Origin: Anaerolineales bacterium UBA6663 | Lineage (GTDB): Bacteria; Chloroflexota; Anaerolineae; Anaerolineales; UBA6663 | Length of the DNA: 9,295 bases | Direction: 5' to 3' | NCBI GenBank assembly: GCA_002455335.1 | Contig: DKKP01000015.1 | Location: 1,598 to 10,892, forward strand | Shown here: positions 1 to 6,950 of the stretch, piece by piece | How the letters are laid out: every line of letters starts with the position of its first letter | Numbering within the stretch: position 1 is the stretch's first letter | Notes under the pieces: generated by a model | Told to the model about the DNA's origin: nothing | The model's database searches: none | What the model saw: the letters and a program-made list of their open reading frames with translations, nothing else | Made by a program: the position numbers and the translations under genes

Positions 1-795
1 CGCCCCCGCCTCTTCGACGATCCTGTGCGTGATATCGCCCACCAGCCGCGCCGGGCCGGTCAGGCTGTAATGGGAGCCGATGGCGACGAGGTCGTAGGCC
101 GTGGCATGGGCCTCGGCCTGGATCTCGAGCAGCGGGTCGCCCTTCCGCAGAACGAAACGCACGGCGATCGCGCGCGCTTCGAGATCGGCCAACGCGCGCC
201 GGATATTCCGGGCATACACAGTGTCGGTTTGCAGATAGGCCTCGGGCGAGGTCAGTTGATCGCGCACCGGCTCCGGCAGCGCCGGGTGCGGGCTCGCCAC
301 GTGCATGAGCGTCGCCTCAGCCCCGGCGGCGCTCGCGATCTGGCCGGCCAGGGCCACGGCCGCGTCGCCGGAGCTCAGGCCGCCGGCGCAGATGAGGATC
401 TTGCGCAAGCTATCGCTACGCACGCGGGTCCCCGTGAACAGCACGGGCCCAACCAACCGCTGCAGCAGGTGTCGAACGCTTGGTCCGTTGAGAAATCGCC
501 ACCATGCCGGGCGCCCAAGCGGCCCAACGACGGTCAGGTCATCGGGTCTGGCCTCGGCCACGATCGATCGCACGGCATCGCCGACGTCGATCCGAACCGA
601 CTCCAGCAGACCGTTCTCGCGCAGCGGCCGACAGTTGTGTTCGATCTGCGCCTCGATGACGCCGCGTCGTCCCTCCCGCTCAAGGATCCCCAGGGCCAAC
701 GCGGGCAACTTGAGCGTCAGCGCCAACCGCGCCCCAACTCGGAGCGCCGTTTCACTGCCTGTCGAGCCGTTTGTGCAAAGTAGGAGGCGTAACAT
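1..795 (-). CDS. Universal stress protein, tandem Usp domains (C-terminus beyond window)
   Basis: The open frame runs from ATG at 795 to the window edge, giving 265 residues with no stop; probably only about 20 C-terminal residues are missing. Two Usp (UspA-like) domains follow each other. Domain 1 begins MLRLLLCTNGSTGSE, the usual Usp first strand and loop, and carries G91-x2-G94-x9-G104, which fits the ATP-binding signature G-2x-G-9x-G except that P105 precedes S106. Domain 2 begins near KILICAGG (132-139) and has IGSHYSLTG from 239, G253 and D254, so its nucleotide motif is degenerate. Usp proteins are cytoplasmic stress-response proteins, and some bind ATP. The gene starts 5 bp after the chromate-transporter-like stop and no Shine-Dalgarno is evident, so translational coupling is likely. 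The product class is clear; the specific role is unknown. Confidence 0.85.
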   Translation of the reverse strand, partial: MLRLLLCTNGSTGSETALRVGARLALTLKLPALALGILEREGRRGVIEAQIEHNCRPLRENGLLESVRIDVGDAVRSIVAEARPDDLTVVGPLGRPAWWRFLNGPSVRHLLQRLVGPVLFTGTRVRSDSLRKILICAGGLSSGDAAVALAGQIASAAGAEATLMHVASPHPALPEPVRDQLTSPEAYLQTDTVYARNIRRALADLEARAIAVRFVLRKGDPLLEIQAEAHATAYDLVAIGSHYSLTGPARLVGDITHRIVEEAGA

Positions 796-800
796 GGTGA

Positions 801-1316
801 TCAGCGATAGAGCAAGACGCCCAGGATCCCGGCGCCAATGAGCACGATCACGGGTGAGACTTTGAACAACAGAGCGGCCAGGGCGGCGGCGCCGATCAGG
901 GCCTCGCGCCAGGAGAGCGTCCGCCCTTCGCGAACCATCTCGATCGCCACCAGCACCATGACCACAGCCAGGGCCGGCGTGATCCCCTGAACAAATCCGT
1001 TGATCCAGGTCTCGCCCCGCAATCGCTGGAGAAGCGCGGCCACGCCGAGCATGATCACGGTCGGCGGCAAGATCGCGGCGGTCGTCGCCACAAGCGCCCC
1101 GGGCAGCCCGGCGGCGCTGTACCCGACAAAGACCGCCAGTTGCAGCGCGTCGGAGCCCGGCAGGAATCGCGAGAACGCCGCGGCCTCGACAAACTGATCC
1201 TCGGTGATCAGCTTCCCCACTGTCTCGCTATAAAGCACGCCCAACGATGCCGGGCCTGAAGGCGACAACAGGTTGATCTTGAGAAACGTCAGGAAGAGCT
1301 CCCACAAGTTCGACAT
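801..1316 (-). CDS. Half-size chromate transporter (ChrA/CHR) family protein
   Basis: This is a 171-residue hydrophobic protein with about five to six membrane spans, the size of one CHR domain (Pfam Chromate_transp) rather than the two-domain ChrA. Family landmarks are the start LWELFLTFLKINLLS, then ITEDQFVEAAAFSRFLPGSDALQLAVFVGYSAAGLPG in outline (residues 37-73), and a long hydrophobic C-terminal half. The Gly-rich FGG-type motif usual after the first helix is replaced by SPSGPASL (18-25). ATG at 1316 was chosen over an upstream ATG at 1460 because homology starts at MSNLWELF, AGGA lies about 7 nt upstream, and the longer form would translate the intergenic hairpin. Short CHR proteins usually occur as adjacent pairs; no partner is beside this one. 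CHR proteins export chromate or transport related anions, but the substrate here cannot be read from sequence. It probably shares an operon with the downstream Usp gene. Confidence 0.8.
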   Translation of the reverse strand: MSNLWELFLTFLKINLLSPSGPASLGVLYSETVGKLITEDQFVEAAAFSRFLPGSDALQLAVFVGYSAAGLPGALVATTAAILPPTVIMLGVAALLQRLRGETWINGFVQGITPALAVVMVLVAIEMVREGRTLSWREALIGAAALAALLFKVSPVIVLIGAGILGVLLYR

Positions 1317-1371
1317 CGCGCCATCCTGTCTTGTCCACAAAGGACCGTGCGAGCGACAACTGACTACGATG

Positions 1372-1377
1372 ATTGTA
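1372..1377 (-). promoter_or_regulatory. Candidate -10 box (TACAAT) for the chromate-transporter-like/usp unit
   Basis: Minus-strand TACAAT is preceded by GGG (GGGTACAATC) and matches TATAAT at 5 of 6 positions. It lies about 55 bp upstream of the ATG at 1316 and downstream of the amt 3' hairpin. No convincing -35 hexamer stands 16-18 bp upstream (GCCATC at 17 bp is a poor match). The same GGTACAATC string is used ahead of the rha operon, which raises its credibility. Confidence 0.4.
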
Positions 1378-1407
1378 CCCAGAGTGGGGCTCGAGATGGC
1401 GCGCAAA

Positions 1408-1458
1408 GCGCGTGGGCCATACGACCGGGACGTAACCCCGGCCGCATGGCCCACGCGC
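1408..1458 (-). terminator. 51-nt hairpin between amt and the chromate-transporter-like gene
   Basis: The arms GCGCGTGGGCCAT (1408-1420) and ATGGCCCACGCGC (1446-1458) are perfect 13-bp inverted repeats. The stem continues inwards for 9 more pairs to a 7-nt loop. Read as minus-strand RNA, the two inner non-Watson-Crick positions are G-U wobbles, giving an uninterrupted 22-bp stem; read as plus-strand RNA they are A-C mismatches. The structure therefore fits minus-strand RNA, 30 nt after the amt stop codon. There is no U-tract after it, so it may stabilise the 3' end or be an atypical terminator rather than a classical intrinsic one. Confidence 0.6.
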
Positions 1459-1487
1459 ATGTCACAGATGTCGCGCTACGCCTCAGA

Positions 1488-2900
1488 TTAGTCGGCCGCG
1501 CCTCCCATCGGCGCCAGATCGCCGAGGATGTCGTTCGGGTACGCCTCGGCGCCATGCTCGTGGTGATCGAGGCCCTTGAGCTCCTCCTCGCGGCTGACGC
1601 GCAGACCCGTCGTGGCCTTGATTCCGGCGAAGAGCGCGTAGCCTGTGACCACGCACCAGGCCCCATAGGCCAGCACGCCCACGATCTGGGCGATCAGTTG
1701 GCCGGCGCTCCCCGTCGCGAACAGGCCGGTGTCGGTCGCGAACAGGCCGACCGCCAGCGTGCCCCACACGCCATTCATCAGGTGCACGGGCACGGCGCTG
1801 ACCGGGTCGTCGATCTTGGCCCGCTCGAGCGCGATCGCGCCGAGCACCACGATCACGCCACCGACCGCGCCGATCACGATCGAAGCCGCCGGAGTCACCC
1901 ACGCACACGGCGCGGTGATGGCGACCAGCCCGGCGAGCACGCCGTTGAGCGTCTGGCCGAGGTCAGGCTTCTTGGTGATGATCCAGGCCGTGATCATGGC
2001 CGCCATCGCCCCACCCGCGGCGGCGATGTTAGTGTTAGCCGCGACAAGCGAGATCGCGTCGGCGTTCGCGCCAGTGGCTGCCAGCTGGCTGCCCGGGTTG
2101 AAGCCGAACCAGCCCAACCAGAGGATGAAGACGCCCAGCACCGCCAGCGAGATCGAGTGGCCGGGGATGACCTTGGGCGTGCCGTCCTTGGCGAAGCGCC
2201 CGATGCGTGGGCCAAGCATCATGGCCCCGATCAGGGCCAGCCAGCCACCGACGCTGTGGACGAGCGTCGAGCCGGCGAAGTCGCGGAAGCTGGCGCCGTC
2301 GGTGAAGCCCAGGCTGCCCAGAGTCGAGAGCCAGCCACCGCCCCAGAGCCAGTGCCCGGCGATCGGATAGATGATGGCCGAGATCACGGCGCTGTAGATC
2401 AGGTACGACACGAACTGCGTGCGCTCGGCCATCGCCCCGGAGACGATCGTGGCCGCCGTGCCCGCGAAGACCAACTGGAAGAGCCAGAAAGCCATCACCG
2501 GCAGCCCGAAGACATCGGCGCCGCCGGTCGGGTCGAGCAGGAAGCCCGTGGTGCCGATGAAGCCGCCGGCTGTCGTGCCAAACATGAAGGCATAGCCGAT
2601 CGCCCAAAAAGCGAGCGTGGCAAAGACGAAATCGATCAGGTTCTTGAAGAGGATGTTGACCGTGTTCTTGGCGCGGGTCAAACCGGCCTCGACGAACGCG
2701 AAGCCCGCCTGCATAAAGAACACGAGGAAGGCCGCGATCAACACCCAGCTTGTGTTGACACCGCGCAACGCTTCGGCCACCGGGTCAGGGTCTTCGGCCA
2801 GCGCCGGCGCCGCAAACACGGCCAGCGCCACAGCCGCCAGCGCGGGCACGACGACCCATCTGGCCCAACGCATGAACGGTAGTGCGAAATGACGACTCAT
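1488..2900 (-). CDS. amt: Amt-family ammonium transporter
   Basis: This 470-residue inner-membrane protein carries out ammonium/ammonia uptake. Residues 1-35 look like a signal peptide (RWARW, a hydrophobic stretch, then ALA before ED), as in other Amt proteins with processed N-termini. The Amt signature is DFAGSTLVHSVGGWLALIGA (207-226), with D207 and pore histidine H215. The second pore histidine is H373 in VPVHLMNGVWGTLAVGLFA. The tail GLRVSREEELKGLDHHEHG (432-450), then AEAYPND, is the conserved C-terminal region through which PII/GlnK proteins regulate Amt channels, so PII control is likely although no glnK gene is adjacent. ATG at 2900 is fixed by an AGGAGG Shine-Dalgarno 7 nt upstream. 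The gene follows the rha operon but is separated from it by a terminator, so it is probably not part of it. Confidence 0.95.
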   Translation of the reverse strand: MSRHFALPFMRWARWVVVPALAAVALAVFAAPALAEDPDPVAEALRGVNTSWVLIAAFLVFFMQAGFAFVEAGLTRAKNTVNILFKNLIDFVFATLAFWAIGYAFMFGTTAGGFIGTTGFLLDPTGGADVFGLPVMAFWLFQLVFAGTAATIVSGAMAERTQFVSYLIYSAVISAIIYPIAGHWLWGGGWLSTLGSLGFTDGASFRDFAGSTLVHSVGGWLALIGAMMLGPRIGRFAKDGTPKVIPGHSISLAVLGVFILWLGWFGFNPGSQLAATGANADAISLVAANTNIAAAGGAMAAMITAWIITKKPDLGQTLNGVLAGLVAITAPCAWVTPAASIVIGAVGGVIVVLGAIALERAKIDDPVSAVPVHLMNGVWGTLAVGLFATDTGLFATGSAGQLIAQIVGVLAYGAWCVVTGYALFAGIKATTGLRVSREEELKGLDHHEHGAEAYPNDILGDLAPMGGAAD

Positions 2901-2907
2901 GAGAACT

Positions 2908-2913
2908 CCTCCT
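2908..2913 (-). promoter_or_regulatory. Strong Shine-Dalgarno of amt
   Basis: Minus-strand AGGAGG lies 7 nt before the amt ATG and is the strongest ribosome binding site in the window. It is exactly complementary to CCTCCT in the 5' arm of the upstream terminator (minus strand, 2981-2976), so the two could pair in an alternative leader fold. Confidence 0.8.
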
Positions 2914-2918
2914 GAACG

Positions 2919-2938
2919 CTTGTGCCTCAGGGCACAAG
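2919..2938 (-). other. Perfect 8-bp stem-loop in the amt 5' leader
   Basis: CTTGTGCC (2919-2926) and GGCACAAG (2931-2938) form a perfect 8-bp stem with a 4-nt loop. It sits between the terminator T-tract and the amt Shine-Dalgarno. It could insulate the ribosome binding site or be part of a regulatory leader; no known riboswitch was recognised. Confidence 0.5.
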
Positions 2939-2942
2939 GCCG

Positions 2943-2986
2943 AATAAAAACGGACGCCCACTCACGTAAAACGGAAGGAGGCGTCC
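2943..2986 (-). terminator. Intrinsic (Rho-independent) terminator after rhaB, in front of amt
   Basis: Minus-strand GGACGCC (2986-2980) pairs with GGCGTCC (2958-2952). The stem continues inwards through G-U and Watson-Crick pairs, broken by only two C-U mismatches, to a 3-nt loop. It is followed immediately by GTTTTTATT (2951-2943). Stem plus T-tract is the classical form. It lies 117 nt after the rhaB stop and 43 nt before the amt ATG. It most simply ends the rha operon. Because little room for a promoter remains downstream, it may also act as an attenuator in an amt leader. Confidence 0.8.
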
Positions 2987-3033
2987 TGGCCTGTGTGCTA
3001 TGGAGTTGAGAGTCCGGCGACCGTTATCGGTAC

Positions 3034-3062
3034 AGGATACGAGATGTACTCGGCGCGACCAA
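3034..3062 (-). promoter_or_regulatory. Candidate sigma70-type promoter for amt
   Basis: Minus-strand TTGGTC (3062-3057), a 17-bp spacer and TATCCT (3039-3034) match the consensus at 3 of 6 and 4 of 6 positions. The site lies between the rhaB stop and the terminator. If used, it would start a leader of about 125 nt that contains the terminator, the 8-bp stem-loop and the Shine-Dalgarno. The hexamers are weak and this is a best candidate only. Within 2901-3102 I see no gene. Confidence 0.3.
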
Positions 3063-3102
3063 CACCTGAATTGGCCACCCTGTCGGGGATACCCAGAAAG
3101 GT

Positions 3103-4593
3103 CTATCCGCAGAGTCGGCGATAGTGAACTATCGCGGCATCCCATCGTGAGCTTTGATGGGGCGCATACGCCTGCACAGGAAACGACCGCCCGACCAGCG
3201 CCCGGCCCTCGGCCAGCGACGCGAGCCGGCCCTGCGCCAGCGCCTGCACGAGGATGTTGCCAAGCGCCGTGGCCTCGACCGGGCCGGCGATCACGGTCCG
3301 GCCTGTGGCATCGGCCGTGAACTGATTGAGCAGCCTGTTTTGCGAACCGCCGCCGATGACGTGGATCACCGGAAGCGGCAGGCCGGTGAGCTCGGTCAAT
3401 ATCTCGGCCACCCGCCGGTACTCGAGCGCGAGGCTCTCAAGCGCGCAACGCACGATCGCGCCCATCGACTGCGGCTCGGCCTGCCCCGTCTCGCGACAAT
3501 ACGCCCGGATCTTTTCCGGCATCCCGCCCGGCGCAGCGAAACGCTCGTCGGTCACATCCACGATCGGGCCAAACGCCGGCGCAGCCTCGGCCAGCTGCGT
3601 CAGCTCGGCGTACGAGAAATCCTGGCCTTCGGCTGCCCAGGCCCGGCGACACTCCTGCACCAGCCACAGCCCCATGATGTTCTTGAGCAGCCGATAGGTG
3701 CCGCCCACCCCGCCCTCGTTGGTGAAGTTGTGCGCCAGAGTCCGCGCGTCGATCACGGGCGCATCGACCTCGACGCCCATCAGCGACCAGGTGCCCGAGC
3801 TCAGGTAGATCGCGTCGCGATCGGTCAAGGGCGTCGCGGCCACCGCCGAGCCTGTGTCGTGCGTGGCCGGCGCGATCACGGGCACCTGACCCAGACCGAG
3901 CGCCTCGGCCAGACCCGGACGCAGTAAGCCCAGCGTCGTGCCCGGCTGCACGATCGAGCCGAGCAAGCCAAGCGGGATCCCAAGGCCGACCAGCAGCTCC
4001 CGCGCCCAGGCACCCGTGAGCGGGTTGAAACATTGCGTGGTCGTGGCGTTGGTGAACTCATTCACGGCCACGCCTGTGAGCCAGTAGTTGAGCAGATCCG
4101 GGATCGTCAGGAGGGTTCGCGCCTGATCGATTTCGGGCGCCCGCGTCTGAACCAGGGCCAACAGCTGATAGAGCGTGTTGATCGCCATGAACTGGATGCC
4201 GGTCTGCGCAAAGATCTCGGCGCGCGGCACCCGCGCGCAGGCGATCTCGAGCATGCCGTTCGTGCGTCCATCACGGTAGTGCACGGGGTTGCCGAGCAGA
4301 TGGCCGGCGCCGTCGAGCAGGCCGAAATCCACACCCCAGGCGTCGACGCCGATCCCGGCCAGCGATCCACCGGCGAGCTTCCCGGCAGCGGTCAGGCCGT
4401 GCTGGATGTCACCCCATAACCGCAGGATGTCCCAGTGCAGGGTCTCGCTGCTGACCGCGGGCACGCGAACCGGGAGATTGGGAAAGCGCTGCGCCTCCTC
4501 GAGCGCCAGCGTCGCGCCATCGAAGCGCGCCAGCATCACGCGCCCACTCTCAGCCCCCAGGTCCACCGCCGCATAGTTCAGAGTCGCTGTCAT
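3103..4593 (-). CDS. rhaB: L-rhamnulokinase (FGGY family)
   Basis: This cytoplasmic kinase phosphorylates L-rhamnulose with ATP to L-rhamnulose 1-phosphate, the second step of rhamnose breakdown. The 496 residues match the usual RhaB length (about 490). Visible motifs are the N-terminal phosphate loop AAVDLGAESGRV (8-19), GIGVDAWGVDFGLLD (80-94), HDTGSA with the presumed catalytic base D246, YLSSGTWSLMGVE (263-275), and the C-terminal nucleotide-binding IGGGSQNRLLNQFTADATGR (413-432). ATG at 4593 was chosen over GTG at 4599 because GAGGGG lies 5 nt before the ATG but would abut the GTG. The start is 9 nt after the rhaEW stop and its ribosome binding site overlaps that stop codon, so the two are translationally coupled. 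It is the last gene of the rha operon. Confidence 0.95.
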   Translation of the reverse strand: MTATLNYAAVDLGAESGRVMLARFDGATLALEEAQRFPNLPVRVPAVSSETLHWDILRLWGDIQHGLTAAGKLAGGSLAGIGVDAWGVDFGLLDGAGHLLGNPVHYRDGRTNGMLEIACARVPRAEIFAQTGIQFMAINTLYQLLALVQTRAPEIDQARTLLTIPDLLNYWLTGVAVNEFTNATTTQCFNPLTGAWARELLVGLGIPLGLLGSIVQPGTTLGLLRPGLAEALGLGQVPVIAPATHDTGSAVAATPLTDRDAIYLSSGTWSLMGVEVDAPVIDARTLAHNFTNEGGVGGTYRLLKNIMGLWLVQECRRAWAAEGQDFSYAELTQLAEAAPAFGPIVDVTDERFAAPGGMPEKIRAYCRETGQAEPQSMGAIVRCALESLALEYRRVAEILTELTGLPLPVIHVIGGGSQNRLLNQFTADATGRTVIAGPVEATALGNILVQALAQGRLASLAEGRALVGRSFPVQAYAPHQSSRWDAAIVHYRRLCG

Positions 4594-4598
4594 GCTCA

Positions 4599-4604
4599 CC
4601 CCTC
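4599..4604 (-). promoter_or_regulatory. Shine-Dalgarno that sets the rhaB start
   Basis: Minus-strand GAGGGG overlaps the TGA stop of rhaEW (4605-4603) and lies 5 nt upstream of the ATG at 4593. It would leave no spacing for the in-frame GTG at 4599, so it favours the shorter protein. Confidence 0.6.
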
Positions 4605-6795
4605 AGCGCAAGAACGCCTCGATCAGGCCGCCATCAACGGTGACGATCTGGCCCGTGGTCTTGCTCAGACGCTCGCTGCTCAGCAGATAGGCAGCCTCGG
4701 CCTGATCAGCGAGCGTGATCGGGGTCTTGGTCAGTGTCCGCTGGGCATAGAAAGCAGCCAGCTTGTGGCGCAGAGTCTCGGTATCGTCGGCCTCATCGAA
4801 GGCGACGCCGTATTTGCTCAATGAGCTGATGACGCGCTCGCGTGGGAACATGCTACTGCCCTCGACCACCGACGCCGGCGCCAGCCCGTTGACCCGCACC
4901 AGCGGCGCCAGTTCGATCGCCAGCTCACGCACCAGATGATTGACCGCGGCCTTGCTCGTGTCGTAGGCCACCGAACCGGCCTTGGCGACCGCCGCGTTGA
5001 CGCTGCTCGTCAACACCAGCGTGCCCTTCAACCCCTGAGCCCGCCAGATCGCGCGCGCCTCGTCGGCCACCAGGTACGAGCCCGTGACGTTGATCGCAAA
5101 GGTCTTGGCCCAACGGTCGTCAGGGATCCGTCCCGACCGGTCCGGCGGGACGAAGATGCCGGCCGTCACGATGACGTTGTCGACGCCGCCGTACGCGAGC
5201 ACGACCTGCTCGAAGAACGCGCGCACGCTCTCGCGCTTTGTGATGTCGACGCCCAGGCCAAGCGCCGGGCCGCAATCCGAAATCCCGGTGCCGGCGACGC
5301 CGATCCCGTGGCCATATTGCGTCAGCAGTTCTTGAGCCGTTGCCTGCGCAGCTTCCAGCGACAGGTCGGCGCAGACCACGTGCGCGCCCTCCCTGGCCAC
5401 GCGGTGAGCCACGGCCTTGCCGATGCCGCTGCCGGCGCCGATCACGACCACGACGTGGCGCGCCAGCTCCTTCTCGGCGGGCATCCGCTTCAGCTTGGCC
5501 TCTTCGAGTTGCCAGTACTCGATGTCGAAGGCCTCTTGCCGCGGCAGCCCCTGGTAACAGCTGATCGCTTCCGAGGCGCGCATCACGTCGATGGCCAGCG
5601 CGTAGAACTCGGCCGTCACCCGGCTTTCGCTCTTCGTCTTGCCCCAGGCGATCATGCCGAGCCCCGTGATCAGGATCACGGTCGGGTTCGGGTCGCGCAT
5701 GGCCGGCGAGCCGGGCCGCTTGCAGGCCTCGTAGTAGGCGGCGTAGTCGGCCCGATACTGCGCCAGACCCTGCTCCAGCTTCGCGATTAGGGAGTCGAAC
5801 GACTCGGTGTGCGGATCCCAGGCGACGTACAGCGGCTTGATCTTGGTCCTGAGGAAGTGATCGGGGCACGACGTGCCCAACTCGGCCAATCGTGGCGCAT
5901 CGACGCTGTTGACGAACGCCAGCGCCGCGTCGGTGGCATGCACCGTGCCGATGAAACGCTGCTGCTGAGAGACCAGTCCGCGCAGCCGAGGCAGCAGTCG
6001 AACAAGGATCGCGTCGCGCGCCGCGGCGTCGAGGGGCGCGACGCGTTGTCCGCCGAAAGCCAGCGCGCCCTTGTCGCGCTCGGCGATGTAGCGCGAGGCC
6101 CTCTCGATCAGGTCGAGCGTCAGCGCGTAGCAGGCCCTGTCGTCCTCGGCCCAGTTGATCAGGCCATGCTGGCCCATCACAAGGCCCTTCAGCTGCGGGT
6201 TGGCCACGGCCGCAGCCCGCATCACGAGGCCCAGATCAAAGCCGGGTCGTTGCCAGGGCACCCACCCGATCTCGCCGCCGAAGACTTCGGCTGTCAACGC
6301 CTGTTGATCGGCACTGGCCGCGATCGCGATCACGGCGGTCGGGTGCATATGGTCGACGTGCCGGGCCGGCAGCAGCCCGTGGAGTGGGGTGTCGATCGAC
6401 CCGACGGCCGGGTTGAGGTTGAACGTGGCGTGGCGGTACAGATCCACCATCGCGTCCTCGATCGGGGTCTTGACGCCCTTGGGCTCGGTGCGTTGGTACA
6501 GCGACTCGAGCGAGCGCAGCTTGGCAAGGTCGAGCGAGGCGAAGTTCGCGCGCGTGGCCGTGCGCAGATCGCCGCCCGAGCCCTTAACCCACAACACGTC
6601 AACCGGCTCGCCCGTCAACGGGTCGGGCTGTGTCAGTTTCGCCGACGTGTTGCCGCCGCCTGTGTTTGTGATGCGCCGATCGGCGCCGAGCAGGTTGCTG
6701 CGATAGCGCAGCCGCTCCACCGGATCGAGCGCGTCGGCGACGGCATCGTCCCAGAGAAAACTGACGTGTTGGAGTGCATCTCGTTCGTCGACCAT
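4603..6795 (-). CDS. rhaEW: Bifunctional L-rhamnulose-1-phosphate aldolase / L-lactaldehyde dehydrogenase
   Basis: This 730-residue fusion matches RhaEW (TIGR02632 family; B. subtilis YuxG is an example). The N-terminal class II aldolase half (RhaE, about 1-430) splits L-rhamnulose 1-phosphate into DHAP and L-lactaldehyde. It has the phosphate-binding TNTGGGNTSAK (43-53), VKGSGGDLRT (70-79), SIDTPLHG (133-140), the metal-binding cluster HVDHMH (146-151) and a distal histidine H210 in MGQHGLINW. The C-terminal short-chain dehydrogenase half (RhaW, about 445-730) has the Rossmann motif GAGSGIG (453-459), D477 after the second strand (suggesting NAD), N569, a serine at 597/598, Y611 and K615 in YDTSK. 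By family precedent it oxidises the lactaldehyde. Both active sites look intact. ATG at 6795 is preceded by AAGGGG at 7-nt spacing. It is the third operon gene, separated from rhaA by a palindromic element. Confidence 0.95.
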   Translation of the reverse strand: MVDERDALQHVSFLWDDAVADALDPVERLRYRSNLLGADRRITNTGGGNTSAKLTQPDPLTGEPVDVLWVKGSGGDLRTATRANFASLDLAKLRSLESLYQRTEPKGVKTPIEDAMVDLYRHATFNLNPAVGSIDTPLHGLLPARHVDHMHPTAVIAIAASADQQALTAEVFGGEIGWVPWQRPGFDLGLVMRAAAVANPQLKGLVMGQHGLINWAEDDRACYALTLDLIERASRYIAERDKGALAFGGQRVAPLDAAARDAILVRLLPRLRGLVSQQQRFIGTVHATDAALAFVNSVDAPRLAELGTSCPDHFLRTKIKPLYVAWDPHTESFDSLIAKLEQGLAQYRADYAAYYEACKRPGSPAMRDPNPTVILITGLGMIAWGKTKSESRVTAEFYALAIDVMRASEAISCYQGLPRQEAFDIEYWQLEEAKLKRMPAEKELARHVVVVIGAGSGIGKAVAHRVAREGAHVVCADLSLEAAQATAQELLTQYGHGIGVAGTGISDCGPALGLGVDITKRESVRAFFEQVVLAYGGVDNVIVTAGIFVPPDRSGRIPDDRWAKTFAINVTGSYLVADEARAIWRAQGLKGTLVLTSSVNAAVAKAGSVAYDTSKAAVNHLVRELAIELAPLVRVNGLAPASVVEGSSMFPRERVISSLSKYGVAFDEADDTETLRHKLAAFYAQRTLTKTPITLADQAEAAYLLSSERLSKTTGQIVTVDGGLIEAFLR

Positions 6796-6811
6796 GATAT
6801 TGCCCCTTGCT

Positions 6812-6924
6812 GGTTTACGGTTCAGCCCTGGCGAGAAGGGTTGGCGAGAAGCGGGTACTCCGAAGGGCGGGGCTTCGCCCCGACTCTTCGGAGCACCCGC
6901 TTTCGGCCCGCTGAGCCGTTAACC
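6812..6924 (-). mobile_element. 113-bp MITE-like palindromic element with target-site duplication
   Basis: The ends GGTTTACGGTTCAGC (6812-6826) and GCTGAGCCGTTAACC (6910-6924) are 15-bp terminal inverted repeats with two mismatches. The 5-bp direct repeat TTGCT flanks the element exactly on both sides (6807-6811 and 6925-6929). Inside, 17-bp arms (6849-6865 with 6886-6902, one mismatch) enclose a GC-rich hairpin (6868-6882, loop TTC). One arm holds a duplicated TGGCGAGAAG (6829-6838 and 6842-6851). No coding frame is supported. The non-autonomous transposon reading is inference from ends plus target duplication. A plain intergenic stem-loop that lowers read-through or protects mRNA is the alternative, and both may hold. 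Confidence 0.6.
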
Positions 6925-6950
6925 TTGCTGACTGGCGCCTGCTGTCTCTT

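Noticed and set aside
25..783. 252-codon plus-strand frame at the window start
   Set aside because: The minus strand here reads as a coherent tandem Usp protein with family motifs, so the plus-strand frame is its shadow.
1317..1460. 48-residue N-terminal extension of the chromate-transporter-like protein
   Set aside because: It would translate the intergenic hairpin and promoter candidate and has no family similarity; ATG at 1316 has its own AGGA and starts at the homology boundary.
1347..2882. 511-codon open frame on the plus strand opposite amt
   Set aside because: It is antisense to a full-length, motif-rich Amt protein. Its translation is dominated by Arg, Asp, Gly and His with no domain, as expected from a GC-rich shadow frame.
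2901..3102. Known glutamine (glnA-type) riboswitch in the amt leader
   Set aside because: I looked for the conserved segments I remember for this class and did not find them; the leader structure is left unassigned.
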